Of a stretch of DNA of 64,000 nucleotides, positions 30,663 through 40,669 are shown piece by piece; position 1 is the first letter of the stretch, and the number at the start of each line of letters is the position of its first letter. The position numbers and the translations under genes are program-made. The stretch is from Ceratopteris richardii (lineage: Eukaryota; Streptophyta; Polypodiopsida; Polypodiales; Pteridaceae): positions 125,564,164 to 125,628,163 of the forward strand of contig CM035423.1 in NCBI GenBank assembly GCA_020310875.1, in the 5' to 3' direction. The notes beneath the pieces were generated by a model, which worked only from the letters and a program-made list of their open reading frames with translations, did not search any database and was not told where the DNA came from.

Positions 30663-31311
30663 CTTCTTTCAGAAATGGGATTTCATGGTAGTGATGTTCA
30701 TCTAAGAAAATATCCAAAGCTTTCACAAAATACAGGTAATGTACTACAGGATGTCTCAATGGGAGGTGCAAAAGCAAGGAGATTCTTCAGCAACCATGAT
30801 GAAAAACAACTAAATGCCATGTGGAATTGTTGTAAAACATTTTGTGACTTCACAACTAATATAAAAATCAAACGAGAAATAACAAAAAAGAGAATGGAGG
30901 TGTGGATCAAACTAGAAATTTTTTAAAGATCATGAGGCAGCAAGTAACATCAAATAGCTATGTCACAGATTTTAGAAAGGGAACCACAGAGCTTATAGAA
31001 ACCATCATAGAGGCATGGAGTGTCAAAGACATAACAAACTACTTGGTGAGTTTCAAAGATAATTTACTCAATTTAATTTACCTTAATTGAAGTATACATC
31101 TGATGAAACTCTTCTGTTATTCCAACATATTCTTCTTGTGCATGGTGCATTCTTTGCAGAAAAGGAAACACTTGTCAAATGGAACACCCAAGGCATGGAA
31201 AAATCTCATTATCAAGCAAGGACAAGCTTCTTTAGGTGCACAAGGAAAGGAGGAGGAGTAACAAAAAGTAATGCCTCCAAAGAGCTTTTTGATTGGTTCT
31301 CTTCACTATAG
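30663..31311 (+). pseudogene. Short copy: gene 1 3' part
   Basis: Equivalent to 11043-11690. It reads MGFHGSDVHLRKYPKLSQNT, then VLQDVSMGGAKARRFFSNHD and, after the intron-like gap, LVHGAFFAEKE and FFRCTRKGGGVTKSNASKEL. Codons that are TAG in the long copy are CAG here (at about 30747 and 30940). It has its own frameshifts, and the intron acceptor AG is lost. Confidence 0.8.
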
Positions 31312-31470
31312 TGCTTATGAATAACACAAAATAATTATGGATTCAATTTTGGAAGATAGTGGATCAGTGAATGAATATCCACCTTTGTCTTTCCTTTCTC
31401 CTCTATGGTTTTCCTTGTTCTCTTCCCCCTGGCAACATAGTTGTCTTCATCCAATATAGATAACTACAAA
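31305..31470 (-). pseudogene. Short copy: gene 2 exon 2 remnant
   Basis: Matches 12340-12503 of the long copy (DED-NY-AR-GK region and basic segment). Exon 1 of gene 2 is absent from this copy. Confidence 0.75.
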
Positions 31471-31560
31471 AAAAATAAAAAACCTAGGTCAGAAAAAGTC
31501 TAAGGAAACTTTTAAAGTCATAGAAATAACTAGAAACATAAGCAGAAACAAAGCATGAGA

Positions 31561-31629
31561 CACAACCGATTCAAGGGATTAGGGTCATTAGAGAATATTG
31601 GATGGGCCTAGTCGCTTGCATCGGTCATG
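31561..31629. repeat. Short copy palindrome 1
   Basis: Arms CACAACCGATTCAAGGGATT / AGTCGCTTGCATCGGTCATG, several mismatches; equivalent in place to P1. Confidence 0.8.
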
Positions 31630-31750
31630 TTCAATTTCTCACCCTAAACTTTATAGAAACATATAATAAATGTTGAAAATAGCATCTATACACACATTAA
31701 GTTGTTCTATATGGCGCATTCATTCATATAGCTGGAAATATGATACTTGT

Positions 31751-31830
31751 TTGGACACGACCAATTCAAGTGATTAGGCCCATCAAAGAAGCTTGGATGT
31801 TCCTAATCGCTTGAATTGGACGTGTCCAAA
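31751..31830. repeat. Short copy palindrome 2
   Basis: Long arms TTGGACACGACCAATTCAAG / CTTGAATTGGACGTGTCCAA with one mismatch. The variant CAATTCAAG is matched in both arms. Confidence 0.88.
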
Positions 31831-31904
31831 GGAGGTCATCTTGAACCTTAGATTGCATGTGAAATTTTGTATCTTATTATTGGTTAAGAATTTGGAGAAA
31901 AATA

Positions 31905-32190
31905 TGCTACACCATTGTGTCCGGAACGTGCCAAAACCCTAAGATTGACTGTCTATTTGCATGATTTTGATACCCAGAGGACTTGATAAGCCTTCTTGTA
32001 CTCATTTCTAGACACGGATGATTTAAGCGATGAGGCCCATCCAACATTTCCAGATGAGCCTAATCTCTTGGATTGGTTGTGTCCTAGATTCATGTACAAA
32101 TAGGCTCATCAAGACCTCTTGGTATCAAAATCATGCAAATAGATAGTCAATCTTAGGGTTTTGACATGTTTCGAATGCAATGGTAGCATT
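31905..32190. repeat. Long ~285-bp palindrome enclosing short-copy palindrome 3
   Basis: 31908-32030 and the reverse complement of about 32060-32186 align along their length. Examples: CAAAACCCTAAGATTGACT on the left, AGTCAATCTTAGGGTTTTG on the right; TTTGCATGATTTTGATACC and its reverse complement. The centre (about 32011-32083) is a palindrome of the 70-bp family (GACACGGATGATTTAAGCGA / CTCTTGGATTGGTTGTGTC). The long copy has no such extended arms. Confidence 0.88.
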
Positions 32191-32231
32191 AGCGTCTTAA
32201 AATTCTGAGGCAATAGTAAGATAGAGAAGTT

Positions 32232-32519
32232 CATGGCCGATGCAAGTGAAATAAGCTAGTCAAAGGCTGGTCAAACACGTGTAATTGCTTGTATCGATCG
32301 TATCAGGTATGAAGCAGAAGTATGTGTCCTAGTGGAGAACACGACCAATGCAAGCGAAATAAGCAAGTCAAAGGGCGGTCAAATGCATGTAATCGCTTGT
32401 ATCAGTCGTATCGGGTATGAAGCACAAGTATGTGTCCTAGTGGAGAACATGACCGATGCAAGCAAAATAAGCTAGTCAAAGGTTAGTCAAATGCGTGTAA
32501 TTGCTTGTATTGGGCGTAT
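32232..32519. repeat. Short copy palindromes 4-6, 109-bp tandem array
   Basis: Three units start near 32231, 32340 and 32449, spaced 109 bp. Each has arms like GACCGATGCAAGCGAAATAA / TTGCTTGTATCGATCGTATC and a centre GTCAAAGG-YGGTCAAA that resembles P5. The spacer ATGAAGCACAAGTATGTGTC is almost identical between units. They lie at the 5' UTR position of gene 2, where the long copy has only P5. Confidence 0.88.
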
Positions 32520-32624
32520 CGGGTATAAAACACAAGTATGCAGGGTGATGAAGAGAGAAATTCTATGAAGGTTGAAAATGTGAAATGAAGGGGACTCGTA
32601 TTTATAGTCGAGGAGGATCGGGTA

Positions 32625-32835
32625 ATGGTCACATGACATGGACCAATAAGCGAGGTCCATGTGGCAAAATGACATTGGGAATTGCAACAGCTAGATGATG
32701 TGGTCCACTCAAATGATGCCACATGGCATTGTAACATTGGGATTCGTAATGCCTAGATGGCATGGACCAATCACAGGCTACCATGTGTCACCAATGATCA
32801 ACTCATTCCAGAGACCTATTTAAGCTGCTATATTC
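32625..32835. promoter_or_regulatory. Short copy: gene 2/gene 3 promoter repeats
   Basis: Three diverged units of the CCAAT-containing repeat (TGACATGGACCAAT near 32634, TGATGTGGTCC near 32696, CATGGACCAATCAC near 32761) and the TATA-like CCTATTTAAGC near 32816, equivalent to 14690-14891. Confidence 0.65.
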
Positions 32836-32965
32836 GCCTTTTTTCATTTTTTTGTGAACTCCTTGCTAGGGCCGACTTGCCATTGCCTTTAAGTTTTTTA
32901 CATGCTTTTCAAAACTTTCGATAGACCACATTTTGTGTGAGGTATGATGGATCACAAAAGCTTGA

Positions 32966-33033
32966 ACACGACCGATCCAAGCGATTAGGGGCATCGGGAA
33001 GATTCAGATGCCCCTAATTGCTTGGATCAGTCA
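32966..33033. repeat. Short copy palindrome 7
   Basis: Arms ACACGACCGATCCAAGCGAT / ATTGCTTGGATCAGTCACCA, extended by TAGGGGCATC against GATGCCCCTA. The variant GATCCAAGC is matched in both arms. Confidence 0.9.
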
Positions 33034-33054
33034 CCATGATCAATTATTTTACAG

Positions 33055-33124
33055 CACGACCGATACAAGCGATTATGGACATTTGGGGATTTCTAGGTGA
33101 CCCTAATTGCTTGCATCGATCGTG
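33055..33124. repeat. Short copy palindrome 8
   Basis: Arms CACGACCGATACAAGCGATT / AATTGCTTGCATCGATCGTG. It lies in a roughly 161-bp tandem unit shared with palindrome 9, whose spacer contains CTTGAGTGCTTTGTGAAAGC. Confidence 0.88.
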
Positions 33125-33215
33125 TTTCTTGAGTGCTTTGTGAAAGCTTTTTTAATTAGTTTTTTTGCTTTTTAAATTTCTTCCAAGCTTTTAAACTCTT
33201 TTTTGTGCAGGTTAA

Positions 33216-33284
33216 CACGATCGATACAAGCGACTAGGGACATCTGGGGATTTCGAGGTGACCTTAATTGCTTGTATCGATTGT
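33216..33284. repeat. Short copy palindrome 9
   Basis: Arms CACGATCGATACAAGCGACT / AATTGCTTGTATCGATTGTG. GATACAAGC is matched in both arms. Confidence 0.88.
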
Positions 33285-33375
33285 GTTTCTTGAGTGCTTT
33301 GTGAAAGCTTTTTACATTAGTTTTTTTGCTTTTTAAAATTCTTCCAAGCTTTTAAACTCTTTTTTTATGTAGGTT

Positions 33376-33930
33376 ATGACTAGGACAAAGAAGATAGCAA
33401 GGAATTCTCTCCAATCACAACACGAAAACTGCAAAGTGTAAGCCTTGCCATACATTTTGTTTTGTTCTATTTTAAAGCTTTGCCATCCATTTTGAATTTA
33501 AGTTTACCTTGCAGTGCTGCTAAGCTTCTCAAAATGCATATTGATAAAAAATTTCCAGGAATTCCTAAATTAAATGAAGAAAAAGGGTTTGGATACAATG
33601 ATTGCAAATGCAGTAAGGTTCTTGGAAAGAAGGTTTTACAATCGTGAGTTAGACTTGTCAAACTATCTAGATGCATTGGTCATGTTGATCAGGGAGAGAG
33701 CAATAAATTCCATTATGAAACATGGAATATGCCCTTATGATCCAGACTCACCTCCCACCACCACCACCACATAAAAAGAAGTCTAAAGAAAAGAAGAAAG
33801 GGTTTCCTATTCACTCCCCATTGAAGCATGGGCCAAAGAATAAGAGAAGAGGTGAGGGCTCCAAAAAGGGCCACAAGTAGCATAGAGGCGAGGGCTCCAA
33901 AAAGGATAGAAAATAAGGGTGAAACATTAC
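33376..33930 (+). pseudogene. Short copy: gene 3 remnant without the histone body
   Basis: It begins ATGACTAGGACAAAGAAG (MTRTKKIAR), then jumps to sequence equivalent to 16883: about 1.17 kb with the histone fold and coiled coil is deleted. The frame then matches the protease C-terminal part (AAKLLKMHIDKKFPGIPKLN, RFLERRFYNRELDLSNYLDA, ICPYDPDSPP), with a second small deletion removing the PLQRD...SSG stretch. The basic tail is also kept (KKGFPIHSPLKHG). Confidence 0.8.
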
Positions 33931-34169
33931 AGTTTTTGAATGTAAGACGTAATCTAATGTGTAACCAACATATGTTGGAAGATTTATTTATGTACAAATT
34001 GTATGTAATTATGCGAGTCTTCATCTGGAAGATGGTCATTGTAACTATATTTATATGCCTTTACTCAAGAAAAATTGAATTGGTTCTATCATCAAAATGT
34101 TTATTTTGTGTGTTTTTTGCTTTATTCTTGTTGAAAAGTTAAATGTGAAGAGGATAGAGAAGTTTTTAT

Positions 34170-34242
34170 GACACGATTGATACAAGCGATACGGGAAATT
34201 GGAGAATTTTGGATGTCCTGTATTGCTAGTATCGATCGTGTC
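34170..34242. repeat. Short copy palindrome 10
   Basis: Arms GACACGATTGATACAAGCGA / TTGCTAGTATCGATCGTGTC, a few mismatches; equivalent to P10. Confidence 0.85.
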
Positions 34243-34382
34243 ATCCAATCTTTTCCATTTTCTCATACCATCCTCTCAAGGCAACTATGCGTAAGATGAG
34301 TTTAGATGGAAAGTGGTATTGCTCATTAGTCAAAGCTTAATGCAAAATTCACGTCTTGAAGCATGTTTTGGTAGTTTGTAAT

Positions 34383-34450
34383 ACACGATCGATTCAAGCG
34401 ATAAGGACGATCTGAAAAGCTCGGATTGCCCTAGTCGCTTGAATCGGTCA
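34383..34450. repeat. Short copy palindrome 11
   Basis: Arms ACACGATCGATTCAAGCGAT / TAGTCGCTTGAATCGGTCAT. GATTCAAGC is matched in both arms; equivalent to P11. Confidence 0.9.
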
Positions 34451-35119
34451 TCTTGTTTAATCTCATCTACATTGTAATATGACTAAACTTCATGCTCTGC
34501 ATATTTTGAATATCACTTCACTTGGAATTTGCACCAGGTTCTCACCATCTTTAATATTCCTAGTTATGTGCACCATGGAGACTTTCTCATGCATACCTTG
34601 AGGCCAGACAAGCATGGAGAATTTCTACTCTACACCTTGGATAGACTCAAATACTTAAATTGAAACTAGTTATTGAAAAGTAAAAGTATTGTTCATCTAG
34701 CACTTACTCATATGCAAGTTCCTGTATAATCATTGCACCATTGAAACCTCATCAGAGTGTTGAAATTAAACAAAAAATGCCAATATGAATAACTGAAGTG
34801 ATGTAATGAGTCACATTCTTAGTTATCATCCTGTAGAGGAAAATCAATGGAAGTATGGAAAAAGGTTCTAAAAGGGAAGATATATTATGTAAGAATTTCT
34901 TGGTTTATATTCTTGAGTCACCTAGAATTTACTCATGCAAGTTCCTTTATAATCATTGCACAATAGAAACCTCATCAAAATCTTGAAATTAAACAAAAAA
35001 AATGCCAATATAATATAGTCCATAAAAAGACATAATGGAAGTGATGTAATCAGTCACATTCTTAGTCACCATCCTGCAAAGAAAAATCAATGGAAGTTTG
35101 AAAAAAAGCTTCTTAAAGA

Positions 35120-35985
35120 AGGAGACTTGTTACAATCTAAGGGTTGGAACTTGATCACCCTTGGTGGCAAACAAGTTATGCAAGATAATGTTTTCTCTGA
35201 TCTAATGTTAACTATTGCATCATCAATTGAGAATCTGAATTGTGATGATGACTCATCAACGTATTCTAGGACCTCCCTTACATTGTTGAGTTTCCAATTT
35301 GCAGTGACAATTATTTTCCTCGATTGAAAATCTAGATGAATTAGTACTTCTAACTCAAATTCTGGATAGCTCTCCTCGGAGTCCAAGGTTATCCAGAGTC
35401 CAAGATTGCTTTTCCACCTTCTATTGAATGATAAGGAGCATCCCAATCTAATGAAGAGATGCAAGGAGCAAGCAGATGTACAAGATTTCCATAAGAGCTC
35501 CTCCCTGATGGCACCTAATAATCTACAAAATGGACAAATAACTCTATGTTATTGAAAAATTGAACGGATTTGTTTGCATGCATAAGTTCTGCATATTCCT
35601 TACGAAGAACTCTAAATGTTCCTGTTAAACATTCAAGAGGTTGCCACTCCAGAATATTGGAAGGAAAAATATATGCAATACAAAAACATATATGTTGTTA
35701 TACAAAAACAACTGAAATGATAGAAGAGCATTGTAAAACTTCACTTACAATACGAAGGGAATTGCAGATGATTTTCTAGAACAAGATACTTAGCATTGTA
35801 CACATGTTGTTCTCTTGCAAATCAACCGCATCTCTTCAATTTGAAATTGAGAATATGTCCCCTCCAATGGTTTCTTGTGTCGTCTCTTTTAGCATGCTTG
35901 ACTTTATGGGTACGTCTACAGCTAGGAAGCATAGTTACCCATTCATTTAACTTCACAAAAAGAGGTTTCCCCAAACAATCCTCTC
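35120..35985 (-). pseudogene. Short copy: gene 4 remnant
   Basis: It aligns with both ends of gene 4: PLFVKLNEWVTMLPSCRRTHKVKHAKRDD from exon 1 and LGLWITLDSEESYPEFELEVLIH with SQFRFSIDDAIVNIRSEKTL from exon 2. About 330 bp in the middle (equivalent to 18943-19272) are deleted, and the first codons are lost at the Gypsy junction. Confidence 0.8.
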
Positions 35986-35990
35986 TTGTG

Positions 35991-37601
35991 AACATCATGA
36001 TAAGCTTTCTGCCTTTTCTTGTCCACATATATACTCATAATGGCTTGGAGTCTAGATGCTCCCAATTTTTCCAATTCTACTACTCTCTCTGACAGTTCAT
36101 GTCCAGTCCAATTGTAGTGACTACCTACTTTTAATGTTGGAATAAGGAATTCCATAGGTAGAACTGCATTTTGTCCATATACTAGATTGAATGGTGTGTT
36201 TCCTATTGCAGTTTTATAAGCCACTCTATAAGCCCATAGGACATGATTAAGTTGTAAATCCCAATCATTCCTGTTTGTGTTTACTAATTTTGATAGTACA
36301 GTACAAAGTACTTTATTAGTACTTTCTGCTAACCCATTGGCTTGTGGGTGATATGGGGCTGACTTTCTATGATTGATCAGGAAATATTCAGTGATGTTTT
36401 CTAGGATTTGGTTTACAAAATGGGTTCCCCTATCACTTACCAATTCAATTGGAAGTCCAAATCTGGTGATAATATTTTCATATAGGAATCTGGCAGTAGT
36501 ATGAGCATCATTCCTTCTTGTGGCTTTGGCCTCAGCCCACTTTGTCAGGTAATCTGTAGCCACTATGATGTATTCAGCATGGGATTGTTTTGCTGGAGGA
36601 TGTATAGGTCCAATGAAATCCAACCCCCATTTACTAAAGGCTCTTGCTAAAATTAATGGAACTAATGGCATATCATCTCTTTTATTTGGTTGACTCACTC
36701 TCTGACAGACATCACATCTTTTTACATAGGTTCTTGCATCAGGAAATAAGGTTGGCCACCAAAAGCCAGAATATAAAATGAGTTTAGCAGTTCTGTCACT
36801 TGAGAAGTGTCCTCCTGCTACTCCAGAATGTGCCAGTTCCAACATTTCCAGATATTTATTCTCCGGAACACAAATTCTTAAGTATCCATCCATTCCTCTC
36901 TTATACAACTGTTCTCCTATCAATTGATATTCTTCAGAGATTACTTGTAGATTTTTGGAATCTGCACCAGCTATCACTTGTTTTCCTTTCTTCTTCCTTT
37001 TCAATTCCTCAATGATATTTTCACTCCAATCTGGAATTTTCTGGAACCAATATAGAGTTATGAATTCTGAATCTTGCAATAATTGGCACTTCCTGCAATT
37101 AGCAATGTATTTTGTTACATCTTGAATCTTATTAGGCCAATGTACCCCCATCCTATTGAGATTACTTAGGGTGACTACCCTAGAAGCATGAGTGCAAGGG
37201 TTCCAACAATGAGCTCTCCTCAGATATTCTTGTTGCTCTTCCTCAGGAGTACAATATTCCAATATGCCTGTGTGGTTGAGATGGTACAAATGCCCAGCTA
37301 GTATCATAAAGTTCCTGCTTTGTAATACTAAGTGTGCATTGTTCCCAACTGTTCTGCAAGGTCCCATGGTTAATAATGGTACTAAAGTCATGGCCCACTC
37401 AGGAACACTCTCTACCTTAAACAAATAAGTGTTCCGCAGGTTGTCATCTAAAGGTGAACTGGGTTCTTTAGACTGAATTCGAGATAAATGATATGCTCTC
37501 AAGTGTGTTTTCCCTTGTCTGACCACCACTTCAAACTCAAATTCCATTAGCAAAAGAAACCATCTGACTATTCTACCAGTGTGACAAGGTTTATTTACCA
37601 A
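35991..37601 (-). pseudogene. Gypsy integrase
   Basis: A long open frame. It begins with the end of RNase H (NKPCHTGRIVRWFLLLMEFEF, RAYHLSRI). The zinc-binding HHCC segment is HSGVAGGHF...RCDVCQR. The catalytic core has the three acidic sites in the contexts WGLDFIGPI / TDYLTKWAEA, ELVSDRGTHF and HPQANGLAEST, followed by WAYRVAYKTAIGNTPF and LVYGQNAVLP. Integrase inserts the cDNA. The frame beyond YHDVH is the read-through into the TIR element and not Gypsy sequence. The active-site residues look intact, but the protein lacks its C-terminus. Confidence 0.88.
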
Positions 37602-38395
37602 ATATAATAAAGAAGAACTTAAACTTGTTGGCCAAAAGGTAATGTCTATATTTTTTTACAGCAAATACCATGCCCAATCTCTCTCTCTCAGTGGTTGTGT
37701 AAATTTTTTCTGCTAGATTCAATTGCCTACTAGCATAAGCCACTGGAAAATCTAACTTGCTTCCTTCTATTGGTTGTGCTAACACACATCCTAAAGTATA
37801 ATTTGAAGCATCCACATGGACATGAAAAATTTTATCCCATTGAGGTGTTTTCAGAATTGGGGCTGTTACCAAACAAGTTTTTAAAGTTTCAAAGGCTTGG
37901 TCACACTCCTTGGTCCACTCAAACTTAGTAATTAGGGCATATAAGGGTTTGGCTATGTCACCAAATTTGTGTACAAATTTCCTATAGTACCCACAATGTC
38001 CCAATTTGAAGTTCCTTTACACTTGTTGGTCTTGGAAGCTCTATTATGGCCTTTATTTTCTTCTCATCAGTTGAAATTCCATTTTTAGAGACTATGTGAC
38101 CTAACATTCTTCCTTGTCTTACAAAGAATACACACTTTTCTGGATTTAAACATACTCTGTAGGTTCTGCATTTCCTGAATATATTTTCTAAATCCTGCAA
38201 GTGATCTTGTCTTTTTAATGAAAAAGTACAAAGATCATCTACATAAATTTCCATTACATTCCTCAAGAACTCTTTGAAGATATGACACATCAACCTCTGA
38301 AAAGTTGCTGGAACATTAGTTAACCCAAAGGGCATAACCCTGAAAGCATAAATTCCCCATTCTGTGGAAAAGGCAGTTTTATGTTGGTCTTCCAA
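37591..38395 (-). pseudogene. Gypsy reverse transcriptase (palm) and RNase H
   Basis: Two overlapping frames joined by a frameshift near 37985-38000. RT: AFRVMPFGLTNVPATFQRLM, then the active site EIYVDDLCTFS, then GRMLGHIVSKNGI. RNase H: HVHVDASNYTLGCVLAQ, AYASRQLNLAEKIYTTTERE, AVKKYRHYLLANKF. A further frameshift near 37595 separates it from integrase. Confidence 0.85.
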
Positions 38396-39925
38396 TGCTA
38401 TAGGTACCTGATTGTATCCTCAAAAACCATCTAAAAAACTATAAACCTCCTTCCCTGCAACTCTTTCTAGAAGATGATCTGTTATAGGTAGTGGATAATT
38501 ATCTCTTATAGTTCCTGCATTTACCTTTTTCAAGTTAATTCATACCCTAAGTTTCCCATTCTTTTTTGGTACCACAACTATAGGAGATATCCATTCTGTA
38601 TTCTCAATTTCATAGATGAAATTGGCAGCTAATAGCTTGTCAATTTCTTCCTTTATTTTAGCAGAGTATTTATCATTGAATGTGTAATGTCTCTGTTTGC
38701 TAGGTTTTGCCTCAGGTGTAATAGGAATCTTATGCTCAAAGATTTTAGAATCAATACCTTTCAAATCCTTATAGCTATAAGCAAACACATCCCTATAGTT
38801 TCTTGCCAAGTTTCTTAGTGCCTCCTCTTCTTGAGTTGTCATGTCATTAGCCACTACAATATATCTTTCTTCTCCCTCTTCCTGAGTGATCATGATCTTT
38901 TTGGTTTGTTCCTCATTATCATAAGCCTCACCTTTCTTCTTTTCCCTCTTTGGTTTCCTCTTGAGAAGTAGTCTGCTTTCTACTTCATAAGTCTTGAAAT
39001 TTGCTGGTACATCAAACTGTTGATCTTCGTTTGCTTCCCTTTTCTTCTTATCATCCTTCTGATTTTCTTCTATTTCCTTGTGTTTGTTTTTCTTATACTT
39101 GCCTGAGATTTTATCTTTAATAGCATCTTCAGCTTTTACTTCTTCCAAAAATTGTGTCTTCCCTTTTTCTAATATCATTTCTTCTTCTTTGTCCTCTTCT
39201 GTTCTCGATACCTTTATCATTTGTATTCCAATGTGAAAGACATCATATCCTTCTTCATTTTGAAATTCCACTGCTACATATTCATCACTGGCTAGATCCA
39301 TAGTAGCCAAAATTTGATTCCACCCATAGGGCTCAAACTCCTCATCTTTGAATTGTTGTGGTACATAGTTCTCATCTTGTAACTTCCTTCCTTCCACACA
39401 ATCTTCTCTTCTCAATCTCCTTTTTCTATTGGTAAGATTTCTTATCATGTTGCACTTCCATACTGATGATTCAGTTTCATCCTGGTCTTCCATTTCTGAT
39501 TCCTCACTCAACTCTTGATTCTGATGTATTTTATACCATTCTTGAGGAGATATGTCACAGTAGTGCCCATTTCTTAGATTTACTTTGGTTATTCTTCCTT
39601 TGCTATGAAGGTATAAGCAATCAGTACCCCAATCTTGCACAATTTGCATTTGTCTCATAAATGGTCTTCCTAGGATAATTTCATATGAAGTGGATTGTGG
39701 GAATTCAACTATAGCAAAGGTATGTTCTATCTCTGTTCCACATATGTCCACAATCACTTTTAGCCATATTCCTAGGGGTTTTTCTATGTGTCCATCTGCA
39801 AGTTGCAATCTCATTTTGTTGGGTAATAATTCATTTTTTCCCCATTTTTCCCAAGTTTGTTTAGTCATGATGGCCACTCCTGATCCACTATCCAGAATAG
39901 CTTTGGCCTGGTTTTTACCAAACTA
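38396..39925 (-). pseudogene. Gypsy protease and RT N-terminus
   Basis: After one in-frame TAG (39923-39925) the frame continues with ILDSGSGVAIMTKQTWEKWG (protease active site DSGS) and SYEIILGRPFMRQ. A long charged linker follows (about 39500-38900), then the RT start EEIDKLLAANFIYEIENTEW and VVVPKKNGKLRV. A TGA follows KLRV (about 38537) and another interrupts DGF*GYNQ (about 38420), so RT is split by two stops. Confidence 0.85.
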
Positions 39926-40528
39926 TATTTTTAAGGTTGAGTTTCCCTCTTCTCCTTCACAATATCCTCCTATCTTATCAATGGGAATATACCACAACTC
40001 CTCCATTTCCTGTAGTTGTGGGTGAATATTTTCTGGTGTTGTTTCCCATTTTTTCATTTGGTTCTGTAAGTGAGGATTTTGTTTCATTAAATCTTCCCAT
40101 GTGGTATGATATAGAATTGTGCATTGTTTATCTATATTCACCTGGAATGTTACTTGTGGGTTTTCTTCCTTGATACTATTTCCTCTTGTTTTTGTTGTGT
40201 CAGATTCCTCAACTGTTTTTTGAGAATTGTCTACTTCCCCCATTTTGAGTTGCACTTCCTGTATGATTTGTTTACACTTCTGCATCCTTTCATGTTCTAA
40301 GTCTGGCATAGGATAAGCCATTGTATGATCAGTAGGGTTTGGTCCCTCTTGAATTCTTCCCTTGTATGCTTTTATTAGAGTGTCTAGACTTTGTGAATTT
40401 CTTATCTCCAACTGGGTTTGTGTCTTTTGAGGAGAAGTACTGTTTGATTGTTCCCTATTTTCTTCTTCCAAAATTTTTCCCATTCTTTGTTTCCTTTCCC
40501 ATTTCCCTTTTTGTCTATTTTTCTTCAC
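39923..40528 (-). pseudogene. Gypsy inter-domain ORF between gag and protease
   Basis: A 201-aa charged frame (MKKNRQKGKWERKQRMGKIL...) ending IDKIGGYCEGEEGNSTLKI at the TAG that separates it from the protease in the same frame. It is probably the variable gag-pol linker. No domain recognised. Confidence 0.6.
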
Positions 40529-40669
40529 CTTTGAGATTGAACCTTCATTTTGTCCTTAGTTGTTCTTTGTTGTTTTGTTTGTGACCTTGTTATAGCATTT
40601 ACATTCACTTGGTCAATGTCATTCAATTCTTCTTGTTCCATGATATTGACTGCTTTTAGTGGTATGTTA

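Larger units (their letters stand above)
29901..35990. mobile_element. TIR element, short copy (internally deleted, right end lost)
   Basis: It starts CATTAGGGCAAAAAATGGCC inside the integrase codons of Copia D2 (GGQY). It aligns with 8962-20332 in the same order but with large deletions: the middle of gene 1, exon 1 of gene 2, nearly all of the H3-like ORF, the protease active-site stretch, and the middle of gene 4. The first exon start, the promoter region and eleven palindromes remain. The right end is replaced by Gypsy sequence at about 35985-35996, so the right TIR and target duplication are not seen. It is a non-autonomous derivative. Confidence 0.85.
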
